From Hanleya hanleyi (Eukaryota; Mollusca; Polyplacophora; Lepidopleurida; Hanleyidae): a DNA stretch of 64,000 nucleotides. The stretch's first letter is position 1. The number at the start of each line of letters is the position of its first letter. Under the pieces are notes generated by a model that ran no database searches, was not told the origin of the DNA, and saw only the letters and a list, made by a program, of their open reading frames with translations. The stretch is from positions 1 to 64,000 of the forward strand of contig JAVTVY010019034.1 of the NCBI GenBank assembly GCA_036873755.1. The letters run 5' to 3'. The position numbers were made by a program, and so were the translations under genes. This document shows, one piece after another, positions 1 to 11,250 of this stretch.

Positions 1-429
1 CAACACACAAGAGCACTCTTTTGCCATGATTCTGTGAGCTGTATACCTGATACACATAGATCTTTCTCACTGCTATTACTTTCACAACTGACCGATATCC
101 TACAGGATACAGGATAAATACAGGAATGGAGTATATAAAAACACAGATAATATAATATGCGATATGTTTTGAAACTGCTCGCAAATTTTGGTACAATCTT
201 TTACGAGGAGTTTTGTGAAACAGTCGAACAACCCTTCTTATACAAAATTCATAATTGGTTGGTATGGATGAAGTCCAATGAAAACATAGAGGTCTTTGTG
301 AGCATTCCCCAGGAGTGATTGCAGGATTTAGTCAGAGAACTCCAGATGCAACAAACATGTCTGTAGTATACATTAGCAGAATATATAATTTCCCATCGAA
401 CTGAAAATATTCGGAAATTAATGTATCTA
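1..429. other. AT-rich host sequence, no gene seen
   Basis: There is no coding pattern, RNA gene or element end that I can support here. Composition matches the other host-like flanks. Confidence 0.5.
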
Positions 430-1250
430 TCAATGATGTCCTTGGTTATATAGGTAAGTAGGATTAATCACCGAAGTCCTCAGTTATATAAGTAAGCATA
501 ATTTAGCTGTGTTATACTTATCCATCATGGAGGTCCACAGTTATATAGGTAAAGCAGAATCTACCCATGTTATACTTATCCATCATGGAGGTCCACAGTT
601 ATATAGGTAAACAGAATCTACCCATGTTATACTTATCCATCGTGGAGGTCCTCGGTTATATAGGTAATCAGAATCTAGCCATGGTATAGTTATCCATCAC
701 GGAGGTTCTTGGTTATATATGTAAGCAGAATCCAGGAGTGTTATACTTATTCATCATAGAATTAGAGGTCCTCTTTTATATAGGTAAGCAGAATCTAGCA
801 GTTCAATATTTATCTTCATGAAGGTCCTCTGTTATATAAAGCAGATTCTAGCAGAGTTCTACTTATCCATCATGGAGGTCCTCTTTTATATAGGTAAGCA
901 GAATCTAGCCATATTATACTTATCCATCATGGAAGTCCTCTTTTATATAGGTAAGCAGAATCTAGCCATGTTATACTTAGCCATTATGGAGGTCTTCGCT
1001 ATATTGGTAAGCAGAGTCTAGCCGTGTTGTACTTATCCATCATGGAGGTGCTCTTTTATATAGGTAAGCAGAATCTAGCAGTACAATACTCATCTTCATG
1101 GAGGTCCCTTTTTTATATAGATAAGCAGAATCTAGCAGTGTTATACTTATCCATCATGGAGGTCCTCTTTTACATAGGTAAGCAAAATCTAGCCGTGTTA
1201 TACTTATCCATCATGAAGGTCCTCGGTTATATAGGTAAGCACAATTTGGG
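430..1250 (+). repeat. Minisatellite, ~58-59 bp unit, about 13 copies
   Basis: The units share TTATACTTATCCATCATGG, then GAGGTCC, then TATATAGGTAAGCAGAATCTA. Copies start near 511, 569, 627 and onward with substitutions and small indels. Short open frames across the array repeat the same peptide and reflect the repeat, not a gene. Confidence 0.9.
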
Positions 1251-2940
1251 ATGGAAAGGCATAAAGCTCGCATTTCCAGATCCTTTCATTTTATTAATGG
1301 TGAAGGGCAATTAGGTCACCACATGTGAGGATTCAAGAAATTGACCTAACCTAGGAGACTTGTACTGACCTTTCTATCATCTCTGGAGGAAGTTACTGGG
1401 TGGGAGGTACTGGAGGGAAAGGGCATCAGGGTGGGCAACTGATTGACATGGTCAGCAGCCTCATCCACGCAGACAGGCACGGGTTGAAGTGTAATGCTGG
1501 ACGCAGGTGTTATCAGAGTGGAATCCATGCCACTTTCATCATGTTCATTGTTCATGTTACTACATGTAGACGGGTTATCTGGATCGATGATCTCTGTTAA
1601 ACATAAGTTTTACTGCTCAAACATAACCGGCTAAGGAAATGATATGCATGTGATGTATGGCAGATACTGGCATAAAACTGTGCAAACAAGCATTCTGACA
1701 ACCCCATCAGCTTGACTGACATTCAATATTGTTAGATTTGAACTCAAAGGGACAGTCAAAAAGCAGAATGAAATAATTTTGAAATATTATTTTAGAACAT
1801 GACAATGATACATGTAACTGATCCAGTGTTGGCTGGAGGTATCCATTTTAGCAGGTGTGTAGCGCTTGCTACTATAGTGATCATATTGAGCAATGTGACA
1901 GTTCTCCACCAATCAGGCAACCTAATTTAGCCTAAACCCTTGTCACCACTATCGAAACCACAGATGCTACCTTCTGTTTGTTAGATGAAAATTCACAATT
2001 ATATTGGTGTTTGCTCCATTAGTAGGCTACAAACGAAATGGTAATTGTTACAAAACTGATAACAATGGAACTGGATAAAACAATGTTATAATTAGTTTAA
2101 GTTGAACAGCAGAAACCAGGCGTGACCTGCAACACAGCTGCAAGGTTTGGAGTTAGTTACTTAAAAAACAAATTCAGAGTAAAATGGAACAATATGGTGC
2201 AACATGATATTTACCTCTCCCAACTGACCTCTGCAATGATGACAAAGATATATGAAACAGGCTATACAAGTACATCAAATGCTAACATTCCCATTACTGC
2301 ATCATGCTTGATTATCAAATTCTGGCAGCCATAAAAATTGTTCGTAGAACCTTTCATGCATATTGACCCTTGGTTTGAGAAATTGAAGTTGTTTTGAAAA
2401 AAAAAAAAAAAAAAATTTGCCAAAAAGTTTGACCTTCATCGAGCAAATGAATGGCTACTGGCTGACCTCGTTCGCCTGATGGTTGCCCAAAATCACTTTC
2501 AGGTAACCCATGGTGGGTCTCCATAATTCAGTGATTTGTTCTCAGTAACTTTTGCATGAAATGAATTCGATTCGGCTGTTTGATCTGTATCAGCCTACAA
2601 ACAATGACCGAATAACTAAATCTCAGTGTGCCAGTGTGTCAATTTCTGTGCAACTTCAATTTTGTATCTTTTGACCCCTTGTAGATATTTGCAGGATTTC
2701 ATTATCACACTTAGTTATGTCAGTGACTCAGTTATCCAGTATTACATTGCACATGCACCCCACTCCGGGTATCTACATGTAATCAGTAAGTAAATTCCTA
2801 ACCACATGGTCAGACATGCAGCTTATGAAAGGTGAATAGGGTACATCTATATTATTGTTTTGACAGGCTATAAACATATTTTGACATTAATATAAAGGTT
2901 TGAAATACCATCTCAAATTTTGTTAAAACAACAGAAATAC
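1251..2940. other. Host intergenic or intronic sequence
   Basis: AT-rich, with an A-run near 2398-2415. I see no gene. The next 3' exon of the SET gene could lie here or beyond the window, because the exon at 3139-2941 ends in a donor site. Confidence 0.45.
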
Positions 2941-3139
2941 CTTCTCGCAAGGAAGATCCTTCATTCCATAAGAGTATTGGATTTCTTCGCCTTCGATAAT
3001 ATCTTTCAGGGCAAAAAGGGCCAAAAATGGCCTCTTATTCACATGTATGACTCGTGGTTTCGAATTCGGGCTTTTTTTGGAATGGTAGATCAGTCGTCCC
3101 AGTATGGGTCCATCTGTGGGCTCTTCTGTGGAATCAATG
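2941..3139 (-). CDS. SET-domain exon, C-terminal part (KMT5A-like)
   Basis: This is the third recognisable exon of a SET lysine methyltransferase gene. The acceptor is TTTCACATTTCAG just before 3139 and the donor is AAG|GTATTT at 2941/2940. It encodes the post-insert core: CIDST (first codon shared with the upstream exon), GRLIYHS, FALKDI, GEEIQYSYG. KMT5A/SETD8 proteins normally have GRLINHS and a YDYG-type motif, so two conserved positions differ (N to Y and D to S). The NHS asparagine contacts S-adenosylmethionine, so activity is doubtful. The entry phase fits the exon ending at 4870 exactly. Assignment to the SET fold is firm; the subfamily and whether the gene is functional are inferences. 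Confidence 0.75.
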
Positions 3140-4097
3140 CTGAAATGTGAAATGTTTTTTGTTTGATTATTGATGGTAGCAATAGTAGGCCTACACATAT
3201 TTGGAAATGCAATGAATGAATGAACTGCTGCAATTGTGATCATACATTTTCTAAACTTCAAGAATTTTATACTTTAGTACTATTAACAGTTCAGATTTCA
3301 ACCATACCCATCCAAGCCTTGCATTTTAATGGGGTGATCAGTTCAGGGCCTGTGTGACATTTACATTTTCCCTACTTTTCAGCCCAGAAAATTTAAAATA
3401 AGAAAAATGTATTCCAGAGGAAATCAGCTCCATTGCAAGCAAATCAGCCCTCTGCATGGCAAATGATAGGCCCGTTGAATAAGCCTGACCCAATGGGACA
3501 CTCGCACAATACAGGCTCTGGTCAAACTGAAGTTACAGTTCTGGAAACTGATTGGCTGTTTGTCTCAGAAAAGTATGAAATAAACAAACCTGAGGGTATA
3601 GTAATTAGCTGATTGGCTAGGTTGTATTGTGCAAATCTTCCAACTCTAGAATGCACAGCATGCAGTTCAATGTAAGATCACTATTAGGCCCTTTAATGGT
3701 CGACAAATACCTAACCATCATTGAATGATATCAACTTGCATGTTTCTATCAAGTCAACGAATAAATACATTTAGTGTTAATGTCCCTCTTCATACTTGTG
3801 GTCATGTCATGTCAATTTCCAGTACATTTACTATATTCTGGTAGAGGAAATATGGTAAGTGAACGATTTTCATTTCAAGCATTATTTATAGTCAGTGTTC
3901 GAAATTACAAACATTAGCGCTCAGGCTAGTCTTACCGATGGGATTAGTCAGAACCAAAAGCTGAAGTGAGATTAGTGATGAAACCAATGAAGGCACAGGG
4001 CAGAACATGAGCTGCCCTAGCCAAATTCCCTCAGTTATGGGCACTAGTTTTCTCAAAATGTAAATACTATAAAAGAAGACAAAAAGTGGCATAACTC

Positions 4098-4345
4098 TGT
4101 AAAACATCAACCGACAAAGACTTGTTTTTCTTCGGTTTGCATGGTTTGTGGTTCACGACAAGATACATAAATTCACCAAGTTTGGTAAACATAGATGAAT
4201 CTGTTTGAGATACATGTAAGAGGAAATGTAAAATATCGACCGACAAGACTTGTTTTCGACCGGCTTTTGGTTGACACTAAGATACATTATTTCATCAAGT
4301 TTGGTAAACGTACATGTAGTTGAATTGATCTTCCAGATAGAGTGC
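4098..4345 (+). repeat. Two-copy tandem duplication, ~129 bp
   Basis: GTAAAACATCAACCGACAAAG near 4098 recurs as a close copy near 4227, and both copies continue to CAAGTTTGGTAAAC. Inside the SET-gene intron. Confidence 0.8.
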
Positions 4346-4351
4346 AAACAT

Positions 4352-4605
4352 CCATATGGAAGTACATGATGACGACAATACCTCTAGGCCAAAATTGGCA
4401 GAGGGGTAAAAAGGGCTAGACATATAGGTGAAAGAAGGAACAAAAGCATTCTGGTACCCAGAGGTCTTTCAGATAGAGCTTACTGACCATGCAGAGGTAC
4501 ATGATGATGAAAAATCATTAGGCCAAAATTGACCGAGGTGTAAAAAGTGTTAGAAATAAATGTGAAAGATGGAACAATAGCATTCTGGGTACTCAGAGGT
4601 GAATG
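4352..4605 (+). repeat. Two-copy tandem duplication, ~135 bp
   Basis: GGCCAAAATTG, GAGG..GTAAAAAG and GCATTCTGG..CAGAGGT occur twice with about 135-bp spacing. Confidence 0.75.
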
Positions 4606-4869
4606 CTTCAAGCATATTACTCTGTGACAATGAGGTGTGCCTTAATGAGCATGATGAGATAGAGATAAGAAAATTAACTCATTTATTCTTTGACTAAGAA
4701 ATGTGAGATACCAAGTAGTTTCAAGAACAAACAGTTACATATCCTCTTCGCTAAACTGTACATTCTAGGATAATAATCAGCATCAGGGCATTCAGTGCAA
4801 CCCATCCACCATGCCTATTTCTCAGTACCTACATGTAAATACCAAAAATACCAAAAGTCTACATACAAC

Positions 4870-5017
4870 CATTCCTTTCCTTCAAACGGAAAGAAAAATC
4901 TATAGACACTGGAGGGTCCCGATTCCTCTCTCTCTCTACCCTGGCTGATGAGTTCTCCTGGGTATTCACATATAAACTGGCCTCTATCAATATCGTGAAC
5001 TGCAGGTACCGCTCGAC
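4870..5017 (-). CDS. SET-domain exon, central part (KMT5A-like)
   Basis: A 148-bp exon bounded by acceptor GTTTGTTTAACAG and donor ATG|GTTG. It starts with the last two bases of a glycine codon and ends with two bases of a cysteine codon, matching both neighbouring exons. It encodes GRAVPAVHDIDRGQFICEY followed by PGELIS, the first strands of a SET domain (compare GRGV..F.KGDFVVEYHGDLI in KMT5A), then a variable insert ending FFFPFEGKE. The frame is open throughout although no long open frame marks it. Part of a methyltransferase presumed to act on histone or other lysines. The phase agreement over three exons makes this a real, if possibly decayed, gene. Confidence 0.78.
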
Positions 5018-5466
5018 CTGTTAAACAAACAGATCATAGTGATGTAAATCACTATACATGTAGATGTAAAATGTATGTATCTAGTACTACCATAACTTAT
5101 CACTACCCCTTTTATATATTATTACGGAATTCTGTAGTGTTATAAAAATACTCGTACATCGTACAAAAGGATCAATTTACGTGTACATGTATTTTTAAAA
5201 TCTTTGAGAAATTCAAATACTTTTGAGATTTTGTCTATTTAAGAGCAGGTTGAAGTTTTTGAAGACTTAGCAACCATAAGGTCCAATCAGTTAAATGCAT
5301 GGATTTGTATCTATGATAGGTGGCCACATTTTTCTATTGTGGTAAGAAAGAAACAACAATATCGGCTGTGTGTTTTGAGTATGGGAAAGACTGCTCTTTC
5401 GCCAGAAATGTGAGTTTCCATTTCAATTCTATTCCTTTTAAAAGGGAATGTGAATTTATGTTTCAC

Positions 5467-5595
5467 CTTTTGAAGGGCAAATAAATTCTTCAATGTATTC
5501 TGGATCCTTTCTCTCCACGATATCAATGATACTTTTCTTCCTCTGATTGTTTCAATCTTTTTCTTAATGCTCCGCCCATCTTGAATACTTCCCAA
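5467..5595 (-). CDS. SET-gene exon, N-terminal side, with a frame problem
   Basis: The 3' part of this exon reads IIDIVERKDPEYIEEF then ICPSKG up to donor AAAAG|GTGAAA at 5467. Its phase continues directly into GRAV of the next exon. The best acceptor (TTTACACTTTTCAG) precedes 5595, but the frame that opens there differs from the SET frame by about one base near 5535-5545. Either the true acceptor is the weaker CAG at 5545-5543, or the exon carries a frameshift. Together with the altered NHS motif downstream, this raises the possibility of a pseudogene. Confidence 0.55.
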
Positions 5596-7505
5596 CTGAA
5601 AAGTGTAAAATAAAAACAAAAACAGTGCTGATACACCAGTATACAAGCTACATGTAGGTGACCTGGCCTTTTGAGGAGTGCAATCGCACTCGCGCTCCAT
5701 CACGCTCCTAATTTTCTTAGGAAAGAATAGGAATTCTTAGGAATCCTCCATATCAATAATTTTGTGGCGAGTTAGTAATCAACTACAAAACTACAATGGC
5801 GGACGAGATAGACTATTTTTCTCACATTTTCCTCTTGTTTGCACCCCTTATCCATGAAAAATTCGCTGTTAGCAGTTATGGCCATTATAAAAGCTACGAG
5901 TGCCATCTGTATTGTTCTAGAAGCAGGCCTATAGCCAGCGCTGTCTATAGTTTTAAATTATGAATGTACGTCATGGCGATACTTCTGCAATACATTTATT
6001 AACACCCCATAAAAATGATATCGGTTACGACTACACAATGTGTCTAGGTTACTTTAATTTACCTTAGTATATTTTTTTAATTCTGCATCACAGAAAACCC
6101 CCATCGGTTGAGATTTCATGGTAAAAGGATTACAAAAGAACTAATAACACACTTCATTGCAGAGTGATTTTATTCGTCAGAAATCGCTTAGAATGTGTCT
6201 CCGGCTATGTAGACCGCAAGTCTGGATAGCCTAGGCAGCCCTTGGACTCCGGCCTAAAGTGCTATGATAGTATAGACCCCAATGAAGAATTGTATCTGCC
6301 GACTCGCATCGTAAGGCCGTACAACTTTGATTTTGCTTCTGATGCCCCTGATACAGGTAATAGCACTGGCTGTTAGGTATCTTGTTACTCATGTTTTCAC
6401 TTAGTATTACTATTTCTTGTAGTACACTGAACTATTGTGTGTTTGATATGGTTTCTCGGCCATAACCAATGTGAATTGTGTTAGTGCCAATAAAGAATTG
6501 AATTGCATGCGTACACATTGTCAACATTTTCCAGTCATGAGGCTAAATCTTTTTATGCAACAGCGTTAACCTCAAAACAATGTTTTTATTGCTAGACACA
6601 CTCCACCCCTCCCCAACCACCTTCTTAAATTGATTTGCATGGTCAACTGGTCAACTTCTCCAGTCACATCAGATATGCTGTTTGGAGGAGATTTTCGTTA
6701 ATCTTATTCAACTTACAAAGAATACATAAATTGAATACAAGTGATTAAAGTCAAATGCAATTTAAAAGACATAAGTGAAAATCTTTCAGTCTGAACAGAA
6801 GAACTTAACAAACAACATCATTCAGAAAAGTACAACAACAACAAATTACGTCGCACTCGCAGTCTGGACAATTTTTGCCAAATTAGGTCACAAAATGCTC
6901 CAGAATAACCCAATGTATTTGTGCAGTTTCATCTCGTCTGAATTTTTGAATCAAAACTGTTTCAAATTTGTTTAAGTGGGATAGCAATCCTGATCCTATT
7001 AAGGGGCCCAGTTTTCGATACCATCAGTGGATCAGTTGCTGACTCCGAGATTTAGCTATCATTCCGGAGTAACTTGTCGTTATTTTGTCAGACAGTCGAT
7101 ACTCAAAATTATAACCACAGGTTAGAATAAGCTTTTTAAATACCGCCGTTATCAGTACTAAAAGTTACCTACCATTCGAACACAGCATGGAGGATACACA
7201 GACGGCGCTGTGAAGCCTTGAACCTTGGGTTATCTCCCTTGGCGCGAAAATAGCCAAAGTGTGTGTCCGCTAGGTGATGTTTGATTTGTCCAACTGTGTG
7301 CGTGACCAATGACCGAATAGTGTGTAACTGGAATTTCTGACAAAGGCTACTTTCCGAGCACTCTTCAAAAACGACGTCATATGACTGCTTAGCAGGTAAA
7401 GAAGCCTTCCCATACAAAAACTTGCGAGGACCGGTGTGTAAGTCCTCACAAGTCAATAAGGTCCTCGGTAGGTTGGTGTGTATTCAAGATTGAGTCCTCT
7501 GAAGT
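5596..7505. other. Host sequence, no gene recognised
   Basis: AT-rich sequence with scattered short open frames that resemble no family I know. Upstream exons of the SET gene may lie here, but I cannot identify them. Confidence 0.4.
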
Positions 7506-7507
7506 TG

Positions 7508-7748
7508 GGCAATGCGAACACACACACACGCACACACAGACGCATGCACACATGCATACACAGACACACACACACACATACACACGGACACACACGCATA
7601 CACACACATACACGCTGCACACACACACACACATACACACACATGCATACACGCAAGCATACACACACACACAAACCCACACGCACATACACGCATACAC
7701 ACACACACACACACACAGACGCATACACACATGCATACACACACAATA
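7508..7748 (+). repeat. (CA)n-rich compound microsatellite, block 1
   Basis: Dominated by ACACAC broken by GCATAC and GCACAC. Open frames in all six phases are low-complexity artefacts. Confidence 0.95.
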
Positions 7749-8333
7749 TGACTATTCACATGCAGGACATGAGAGCTTCTGGACATGGAACCTGATAGAA
7801 GTTCGGAATGGTGGAACATTCGTCAACATCCGGGCACTTTTACATCCGGGGACTTTTACATCCGCGTACATCCGGGTTCTTGTACATCCGGGCTCTTGTC
7901 AATGACGTCCGCGCCTACATCCGGGTACTTCTATCCGGGTCCTTTAGCTGTGTGTTCCATACGGGTACATCGGGGTTTACACGGGAACAGCTGGATAGTT
8001 ATGGAGGTGACCGAAGAGACACGGAGGTGACCGAAGAGACACGGAGGTTACCGAAGAGACACGGAGGTGCCCGAATAGTCACGGACGTCACCGAAAAGAC
8101 ACGGAGGTGACCAATACACACGCCTAACGTGAAGTACCCGGATGCACGCGCGGACCGCGTCGAAGGACTACCGTGGGGATCCCAAGTCCCCGAGGTATGG
8201 AAAAATCCGGTGCTTATCGATTGGCTGATTGTTCGACCGCTGATTGGTTCTTTTTCTCGACCGCTGATTGGTCCAAATGGAACTGCCCATCCTTCCCAGG
8301 TTAATCTAGAATCCTACCAAGCTCGTAATCACC
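7749..8333. repeat. Element-derived module with ATCCGGG, CGGAGGTGACC and CCAAT motifs
   Basis: A module containing CATGCAGGACATGAGAGCTT starts here and recurs after microsatellite blocks 2 and 3. ACATCCGGG recurs about seven times at 7827-7940. CCGAAGAGACACGGAGGT-type units recur at 8000-8110 and again inside the terminal repeats of element D (14,717-14,770; 27,500-27,550; 28,600-28,700). GCTGATTGGT (inverted CCAAT) occurs at 8250-8275, and the same block recurs at 25,800-25,860. This looks like scrambled Polinton terminal-repeat DNA, not a gene. Confidence 0.6.
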
Positions 8334-8788
8334 GCCACATCACGCATACACACATACACGCATACACACACGCACACACATACCCACAGACGCATACACG
8401 CACTCGCGTACACACACAAGCATACACATACACACGCACGCATACACACACGCATACACACTCTCGCAAGCACACACAGACGCATACACACACATGCATA
8501 CACACACGCACTCACACACATACATACACACACATACAGGCACACACAGACACATACACATACTCCTATACACGCACACGCGTACACACACAGACACACA
8601 CGCACACCCACACACACGCGTACACACACGCAAGCACACACACACACGCACACAGACGTATACACACAGACACATACACCCACATACACACAGATACATA
8701 CACACAGACGCATACACACATACACACGTACACACCCACACACGCACACACAGATGCATACACACTGACGCACACATGCATACGCACA
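8334..8788 (+). repeat. (CA)n-rich compound microsatellite, block 2
   Basis: ACACAC with interspersed GCATAC, GCACAC and AGACGCATAC. No coding value. Confidence 0.95.
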
Positions 8789-8919
8789 ATATGACTGACC
8801 ATTCACATGCAGGACATGAGAGCTTCTGACCTGGGCCTGATAGAAGGCCGGGATGGTGGAACATTCGTGATCATCCTAGGGTACATGGTGTACCACAGGA
8901 GCGTGTGCCCGCATACGGA
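8789..8919 (+). repeat. Copy 2 of the CATGCAGGACATGAGAGC module
   Basis: Begins ATATGACTGACC-ATTCACATGCAGG and runs to CCTAGGGTACA and ACCACAGGAGCGTG. A near-identical copy follows block 3 at about 9396-9512. Confidence 0.85.
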
Positions 8920-9233
8920 GACACACACACACAGACGCATACCCACACATGCATACACACCCGCACACACACACGCATACACACACATACACCCACGCAC
9001 ATGCACACATACACACACATGCATACATACACACACACAGACGCATACACACACTTGCCTATACACACACACACGCACAAACGCATACACACACACACAC
9101 GCACCCTTACACACAGACGCATACACGCACATACACACATACACGCACACGCATACACACACACAAACGCATACACACACACACATACACACACACGCGT
9201 ACACACACACACACACGCAAGCACACATACGCA

Positions 9234-9268
<35 letters not shown>

Positions 9269-9394
9269 TCAGTATACACACAGACGCATAGACACATACA
9301 CAGACACATACACACACACATACACACACGTACACGCACACACTCACCCAGATGCATACACACAGACGCAAACATGCACACACACACACACACA
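8920..9394 (+). repeat. (CA)n-rich compound microsatellite, block 3
   Basis: The same composition as blocks 1 and 2, with a pure (CA) tract near 9238-9264. Confidence 0.95.
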
Positions 9395-9638
9395 ATATGA
9401 CTGACTATTCACATGCAGGACATGAGAGCTTCTGGACCTGGGCCTGGTAGAAGTCCGGGATGGTGGAACATTCGTGAACATCCTAGGGTACAGGGTGCAC
9501 CACAGGAGCGTGCACCTGTTTGACGTCCGCGCCTACATCCGGGTTCTTGTCGCTGACGTCCGCGCCTACATCCGGGTTCTTGTCGCTGACGTCCAAGTTG
9601 ATCTGATTGTGCTAAAAATAGATCAACAGCTAGCTTGC

Positions 9639-9648
9639 TATAAAAAGG
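9639..9648 (+). promoter_or_regulatory. TATA box of the zinc-finger/PolB-N gene
   Basis: TATAAAAAGG lies about 45-53 bases before the ATG at 9692, a fitting distance for a short 5' leader. Confidence 0.7.
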
Positions 9649-9691
9649 AAACGGCCTGGCCGTTTCATCAGACACTCTGGCAACCACCAAG

Positions 9692-10678
9692 ATGTTCACT
9701 TGTACTACGTGCTCGAAATCATTCACTCGCCGGCACGACTTGCGCCGCCATGAGGCTACCAAGCACGATGGAACCGCCCGGTATAGCTGTACGATATGTA
9801 GGCCTACACTGTCGTTTCAGCGCCCAGATCATTTACAGCGCCATGAACGTTCAATTCATGGGCCACCCAAGCGTCCATGCGAAGAATGTGGTCAACTCTT
9901 CAAACGACCCAGTCAGTTAAAACGGCATGAGCGTTTGATTCATGGTCCGTCACCACGGCATGAGGGACAACTTTCCACTAAAGAGGCACCCAGGAGGGAC
10001 AGATCCACTGAAGATGAACCCGGGGAGGAGAATGCCACTGGTGATGCGATCACGGAGAGCCCGCCTATACCCACAGCTCAGAAGAGCCTAGATATCCAGC
10101 CGGTCTCTAGCATCACTGTTTCCAGTCATACGCCTGACAACAACGAACATTTTCTGGAAGATGCGGTGGATGTTCCCAGCGATCTCTTACCCGAAGATCA
10201 TCCAGTGAGTGAGATGTATCGACGCCATTGGTCCATGATCCGACACTGCTTCCACCGTCATCGCCCTATATTGGATTTGTACAATTTCCGACTGACCGAC
10301 CTCGCCCGTCTACGCAGCTACGTGGAAGCCATCTTCAATGACCAACCTACGTCCTTCACATTAAATGTAGCATTTGGGTACATCTTATGCCATAAGATGA
10401 TGCGTGAATTGTGCTATTTCTATTCCAGTGCCATCAACCCAGTGTACGACCATCCTTTCACAATCACCAATCGGGCGTCGCTAGAGACGATGCTGACCCA
10501 ACTGGACACTGTGGATCCCTTAGAATGGGCCTATGAACAGCGTCCCAACACCAAGTGGATAGTGGAGAGGGTCACCAATGTTACGTTCTTCATGGTTAAA
10601 CTGACCCACCACCCCCATCGGATGAAAGTATTCACCCATGCACTGATAGATACTCAGAATGCGCAAACAGCTATCTGA
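9692..10678 (+). CDS. Zinc-finger protein fused to the N-terminal domain of Polinton PolB
   Basis: 328 residues. Residues 2-85 hold three C2H2 fingers (FTCTTCSKSF..RRHDLRRH, YSCTICRP..HLQRH, PCEECGQLF..QLKRH). A Ser/Pro/Glu-rich linker follows, and residues about 160-310 match the first 180 residues of the polymerase at 29,638 (MYRRHWSMIRHCFHRHRPIL against the polymerase's RHCFHRD; LDLYNFRL; FGYIL; VTNVTFF). No polymerase, exonuclease or OTU motifs follow, so the domain has been detached and joined to DNA-binding fingers. I infer a replication- or transcription-associated DNA-binding role; the domain's own function is unknown to me. The last ~40 bases and the 3' flank resemble the 3' end of the second zinc-finger gene of element C in another frame, so the 3' end may be a recombination join. 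A broken relative lies at 50,250-49,517. Confidence 0.75.
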   Translation: MFTCTTCSKSFTRRHDLRRHEATKHDGTARYSCTICRPTLSFQRPDHLQRHERSIHGPPKRPCEECGQLFKRPSQLKRHERLIHGPSPRHEGQLSTKEAPRRDRSTEDEPGEENATGDAITESPPIPTAQKSLDIQPVSSITVSSHTPDNNEHFLEDAVDVPSDLLPEDHPVSEMYRRHWSMIRHCFHRHRPILDLYNFRLTDLARLRSYVEAIFNDQPTSFTLNVAFGYILCHKMMRELCYFYSSAINPVYDHPFTITNRASLETMLTQLDTVDPLEWAYEQRPNTKWIVERVTNVTFFMVKLTHHPHRMKVFTHALIDTQNAQTAI

Positions 10679-10887
10679 GGATATGTTTCCTCAACGGTAT
10701 CCTGGCCTGCCTGATGACGATTAGAACAAACGGTTCAGAGCGAACATGGCCGAAGATGGAACTTTCTGAAATGGCGACTTCTGATTGGACAAGAGTAGCC
10801 GAGAATACATCTAACGGACAGGAACGAATATGACAGATGCAAATGGTGGCCTCTGATTGGACAAGAATCTTCTTGAATTGTAAATAT

Positions 10888-10973
10888 ACCCAACGCGGCT
10901 CCCCCAGCGTGGGTATGATGTACCCAACGCGGCTCCCCCAGCGTGGGTATGATGTAACATTGGGGAAAATAAA
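10888..10973 (+). terminator. Tandem 3' stem-loop plus AATAAA
   Basis: Two copies of ACCCAACGCGGCTCCCCCAG + CGTGGGT (10888-10914 and 10922-10948) can pair ACCCA.CGC with GCG.TGGGT. AATAAA follows at 10968-10973. The same arrangement occurs in C and B, which points to a shared mRNA 3'-end element. Confidence 0.7.
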
Positions 10974-11079
10974 CTATATGAAAAAACTTCTTGTTGTTGT
11001 TGTTCTCTCATGTGTCATCCTTGTTGTTGTTGTTGTTGTTCTCTCTCCGGTCTATATCATGGCGTCAAGGCGTTATGTT

Positions 11080-11250
11080 AGAGCGGTAAGGCGTAACTAC
11101 AAGCGTTGACGGGCGTCAATGCATTTCGAAGAATTAGTGACAATTCCATGGAATATCTAGAAAATCAGAACTTCTGAGCTATTTCACCAGAGCGTTGAAG
11201 CGTTAAGCTTGGCGTTGGCGGGCGTTGCTACAATATGACACCTCATACGA
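11080..11250 (+). repeat. GGCGTT/GCGTTAAG motif cluster
   Basis: Multiple GCGTTGA, GGCGTTG and GCGTTAAG words, colinear with 22,690-22,850 in element C. Confidence 0.6.

Larger units (their letters stand above)
3140..4869 (-). other. Intron of the SET gene
   Basis: It lies between compatible donor (ATG|GTTG) and acceptor sites. It contains two local tandem duplications, listed separately, and no other coding signal. Confidence 0.55.

Noticed and set aside
2122..2334. Short plus-strand open frame in host sequence.
   Set aside because: No domain, no promoter and no splice context; length expected by chance.
5311..5703. A 130-residue minus-strand open frame taken as one gene.
   Set aside because: The SET-like reading is in another frame and is bounded by splice sites; the long frame includes intron sequence on both sides.
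7446..9404. Many overlapping open frames in the CA-rich blocks (His/Thr-rich or Cys/Val-rich peptides).
   Set aside because: They arise in all phases and both strands from ACAC microsatellites and encode only low-complexity repeats.
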